The translations under genes were made by a program, and so were the position numbers. The notes beneath the pieces are model-generated. The model was not told where the DNA came from and ran no database searches. It saw only the letters and a program-made list of their open reading frames with translations. From the NCBI RefSeq assembly GCF_022539505.1, contig NC_061514.1, positions 223,657,837-223,721,836 on the forward strand: a DNA stretch of 64,000 nt, in the 5' to 3' direction. This stretch comes from Lolium rigidum. Its lineage: Eukaryota; Streptophyta; Magnoliopsida; Poales; Poaceae. Of the stretch, positions 61,852-64,000 are shown in pieces (position 1 is the stretch's first letter; each line of letters starts with the position of its first letter).

Positions 61852-63604
61852 TTTGTTGTTGATGCGTTTGAGGACCTTGAAGGGACCATCTCCTCTTGGC
61901 TTGAGCTTCGAGTTGCGTTCATGAGGGAATCTTTCCTTCCGGAGGTGGATCCAAACGAGGTCGCCTTCTTGAAATATGCGTTCCTTCTTCTTGGCGTTGA
62001 GGCGGGTAGCTTGACGAAGCACATGTTCTTGAATGGTAGCTCTTGTTTCTTCATGAAGTTTCTTGACGGCGGCGGTGCGCTTGTCGAAATCCATGTTGAT
62101 CCGCTCGTGAAGGGGGAGCGGGAGTATGTCGAGTGCCGTGAGCGGCTCAAACCCGTAGACGACCATGAAGGGACTCCTTGATGTAGTCGAGTGCTTGGCG
62201 CGGTTGTAGGCGAACTCTGCGTGTGGAAGGCATTCCTCCCATGACTTCAAGTTTTTCTTCACGAGGATGCGTAGAAGGGTGGAGAGGCTTTGATTGACCA
62301 CTTCCGTTTGGCCGTCCGTTTGCGGGTGCGAGGATGATGAGAATAAGAGCTTCACTCCAAACTTTGCCATGAGCGACTTCCAAAGATAACTCATGAACTT
62401 GACGTCTCGATCCGACACAATGTTTTGCGGTACTCCATGTAGGCGAACAATTTCCCTGAAAAACAATGAAGCAATGTGTGAAGCATCGTCACTCTTATGG
62501 CAAGGTATGAAATGAGCCATCTTAGAGAATCTATCCACTACCACAAATATAGAATCATGACCATGCTTAGTACGAGGCAATCCTAGAACAAAATCCATGC
62601 TAATATCCGTCCATGGTGCATGTGGAATAGGCAATGGGGTGTAAAGACCATAAGGGTTGGAGGTAGACTTAGCTTGTAAGCATGTAGTGCACCGGCGGCA
62701 AAGGCGTTCCACGTCGCGGTAGATTCTTGGCCAATAGTAGTGGGTTGAGAGCATGGCGTATGTCTTCTCTCGACCAAAGTGTCCCATAAGACCACCTCCA
62801 TGTGACTCTTGCAAAAGCAATTTTCGAAGCGAAGACTCGGGAATGCAAATCTTGTTAGCTTTAAACAAGTAGCCATCATGCAAATAGAAATCATCCACTC
62901 CTCGTTCAATGGAGCACTTCTCAAAAATTGGAGCAAAGAAAGAATCGGAAGGATAGAGTTCTTTGATCTCTTCAAGTCCCAAAACATGAAAATCCAAACG
63001 AGTTAGCAAAAGGGTGTTTTTACGGGAAAGAGCATCCGCCACAACATTGTCCTTGCCCTTCTTGTATTTGATCACATATGGGAAGGACTCAATGAACTCG
63101 ACCCATTTTGCATGTCGTTTGTTCAAGTTGTGTTGGCTTTTCAAATATTTTAAGGATTCATGGTCGGAATGAATGATAAACTCTTTTGGCCAAAGATAGT
63201 GTTGCCAAACTTCAAGAACGCGAACCAAAGCGTAGAGCTCCTTGTCATATATAGGATAGTTGAGGCGTGCGCCATCTAACTTCTCACTATAGTATGCCAC
63301 GGGTTTGCCCTCTTGCATAAGAACACCACCAATGCCAAGCCCACTTGCATCACACTCAATCTCAAAAGTTTTGGCAAAATTTGGAAGAACAAGAAGGGGA
63401 GCTTCGGTAAGGCATTTCTTCAACTCATCAAAAGCATTTTGTTGGGCCTTGCCCCAAACAAACGGAACATTCTTCTTGGTAAGCTCATTCAAAGGGCAAG
63501 CAATGGTGCTAAAATCTTTCACAAAGCGGCGGTAGAAACCGGCAAGTCCATGAAAACTTCGGACTTGGCCAACATTTGTAGGAGTAGGCCAATTATGGAT
63601 GGCC
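61852..63604 (-). pseudogene. G1-2 RNase H and integrase, frame intact in this part
   Basis: The frame contains RNase H ([42 protein letters not shown]). The integrase zinc finger has His in [11 protein letters not shown]... and Cys in CRRCTTC, and the complete core has Asp in DISMDF, Asp in VSDRDVKF and Glu in TEVVNQ. It then reads to RINNKAY at the G2 insertion. By accident the frame stays open into the G2 LTR (to 61348), giving a chimeric 724-codon ORF. Upstream, a stop at about 63605 (TAG where G1-1 has Glu) ends it. It is the best-preserved integrase in the window. Confidence 0.88.
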
Positions 63605-64000
63605 TATACCTTGGAAGAATCAACTTCAATCCCATTAGCGGAAACCACAAAGCCAAGGAAAACCAATTTGTTTTGAGCAAAGGTGCACTTGGGGAGGTTA
63701 GCATAAAGCTTTTCATGACGCAAGATGCACAAGACTTCTCTCACATGTTGCACATGGTCCTCGAGATTTTGCTATAAATGAGAATGTCATCGAAATAGAC
63801 AACCACACTCTTGCCAATGAGAGGACGCAAGATGTGATTCATGAGGCGCATGAAAGTTGATGGAGCATTGGAAAGACCAAATGGCATAACAAGCCATTCA
63901 TATAGACCGAGTTTGGTCTTGAATGCCGTTTTCCATTCATCACCAATTGCCATGCGGATTTGGTGGTAGCCACTACGCAAATCGATTTTAGAGAAAATCG
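63605..64000 (-). pseudogene. G1-2 reverse transcriptase, partial at the window edge
   Basis: From the edge the frame reads [20 protein letters not shown], the [13 protein letters not shown] block and [12 protein letters not shown] with catalytic YFDD (about 63790-63801). It breaks at a small indel near 63770. The next piece (to the TAG at 63605) is in another frame. The rest of RT, protease and gag lie outside the window. Confidence 0.85.

Larger units (their letters stand above)
53069..64000 (-). mobile_element. G1-2: second G1 element (minus), interrupted by G2, runs off the window
   Basis: Its 3' LTR (53069-54109), polypurine tract and integrase tail lie left of G2. The rest of integrase, RNase H and part of RT lie right of G2, up to the end of the window. 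The frame rejoins after removing G2 and one TAAGC. The left edge TGAATATATAAGACC differs from the expected G1 end, so either it is a variant or the terminus has changed. The 5' part and other LTR are outside the window. Confidence 0.85.

Overview
This window is plant nuclear DNA, almost certainly from a large grass genome of the wheat/barley group (Triticeae) or a close Pooideae relative. It consists almost entirely of nested LTR retrotransposons plus a few broken host-gene fragments. The Triticeae inference rests on Athila-type LTRs of a kind I remember as very common there (Sabrina/WHAM-like, from memory, not a search) and on decayed F-box/LRR and GRF-zinc-finger genes of Triticeae style. 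I see no intact host gene, tRNA, rRNA, CRISPR array or bacterial feature.

Layout, left part. 0.5-2.4 kb: broken trihelix/NAM-associated gene (minus). 2.9-5.3 kb: decayed F-box/LRR gene split by a poly(A)-tailed retroposon (3532-5100) with a 15-bp target-site duplication (TSD). 5.3-6.6 kb: 5'-truncated copia element (plus). 6.7-10.45 kb: 5'-truncated copia element (minus). 10.45-15.3 kb: truncated Athila-like element A (minus). 15.7-16.35 kb: broken GRF-zinc-finger gene. 16.5-22.2 kb: unclassified LTR-like sequence.

Layout, right part. From 22.2 kb to the end there is a nest of related Ty3/gypsy elements. H1 (22189-24712) is the 3' half of a non-autonomous element. H (24713-53067, interrupted) is a gag-bearing relative. 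G1-1 (25248-44978, TSD TCAAG) sits in the gag of H. X (31770-42919, TSD GCGAC) sits in the integrase of G1-1. Y (32642-37784, TSD CGATT) sits in an LTR of X. Athila-like S (46316-52683, TSD GTTAC) sits in the second ORF of H. G1-2 (minus, from 53069 past the end of the window) abuts H, and G2 (54245-61846, minus, TSD TAAGC) sits in the integrase of G1-2.

How the parts work together. G1 and G2 carry gag, protease, reverse transcriptase, RNase H and integrase; every copy seen here has lesions. H, X and Y lack a working pol and would need it supplied. The LTR ends and polypurine tracts pair X with G1 and Y with G2. The most interesting material is this shared architecture: long intact ORFs of unknown function in X and Y, a conserved acceptor-like motif, reading frames that run through the polypurine tract into the 3' LTR, and family-specific CCGG-rich repeat arrays upstream of the LTR TATA box.
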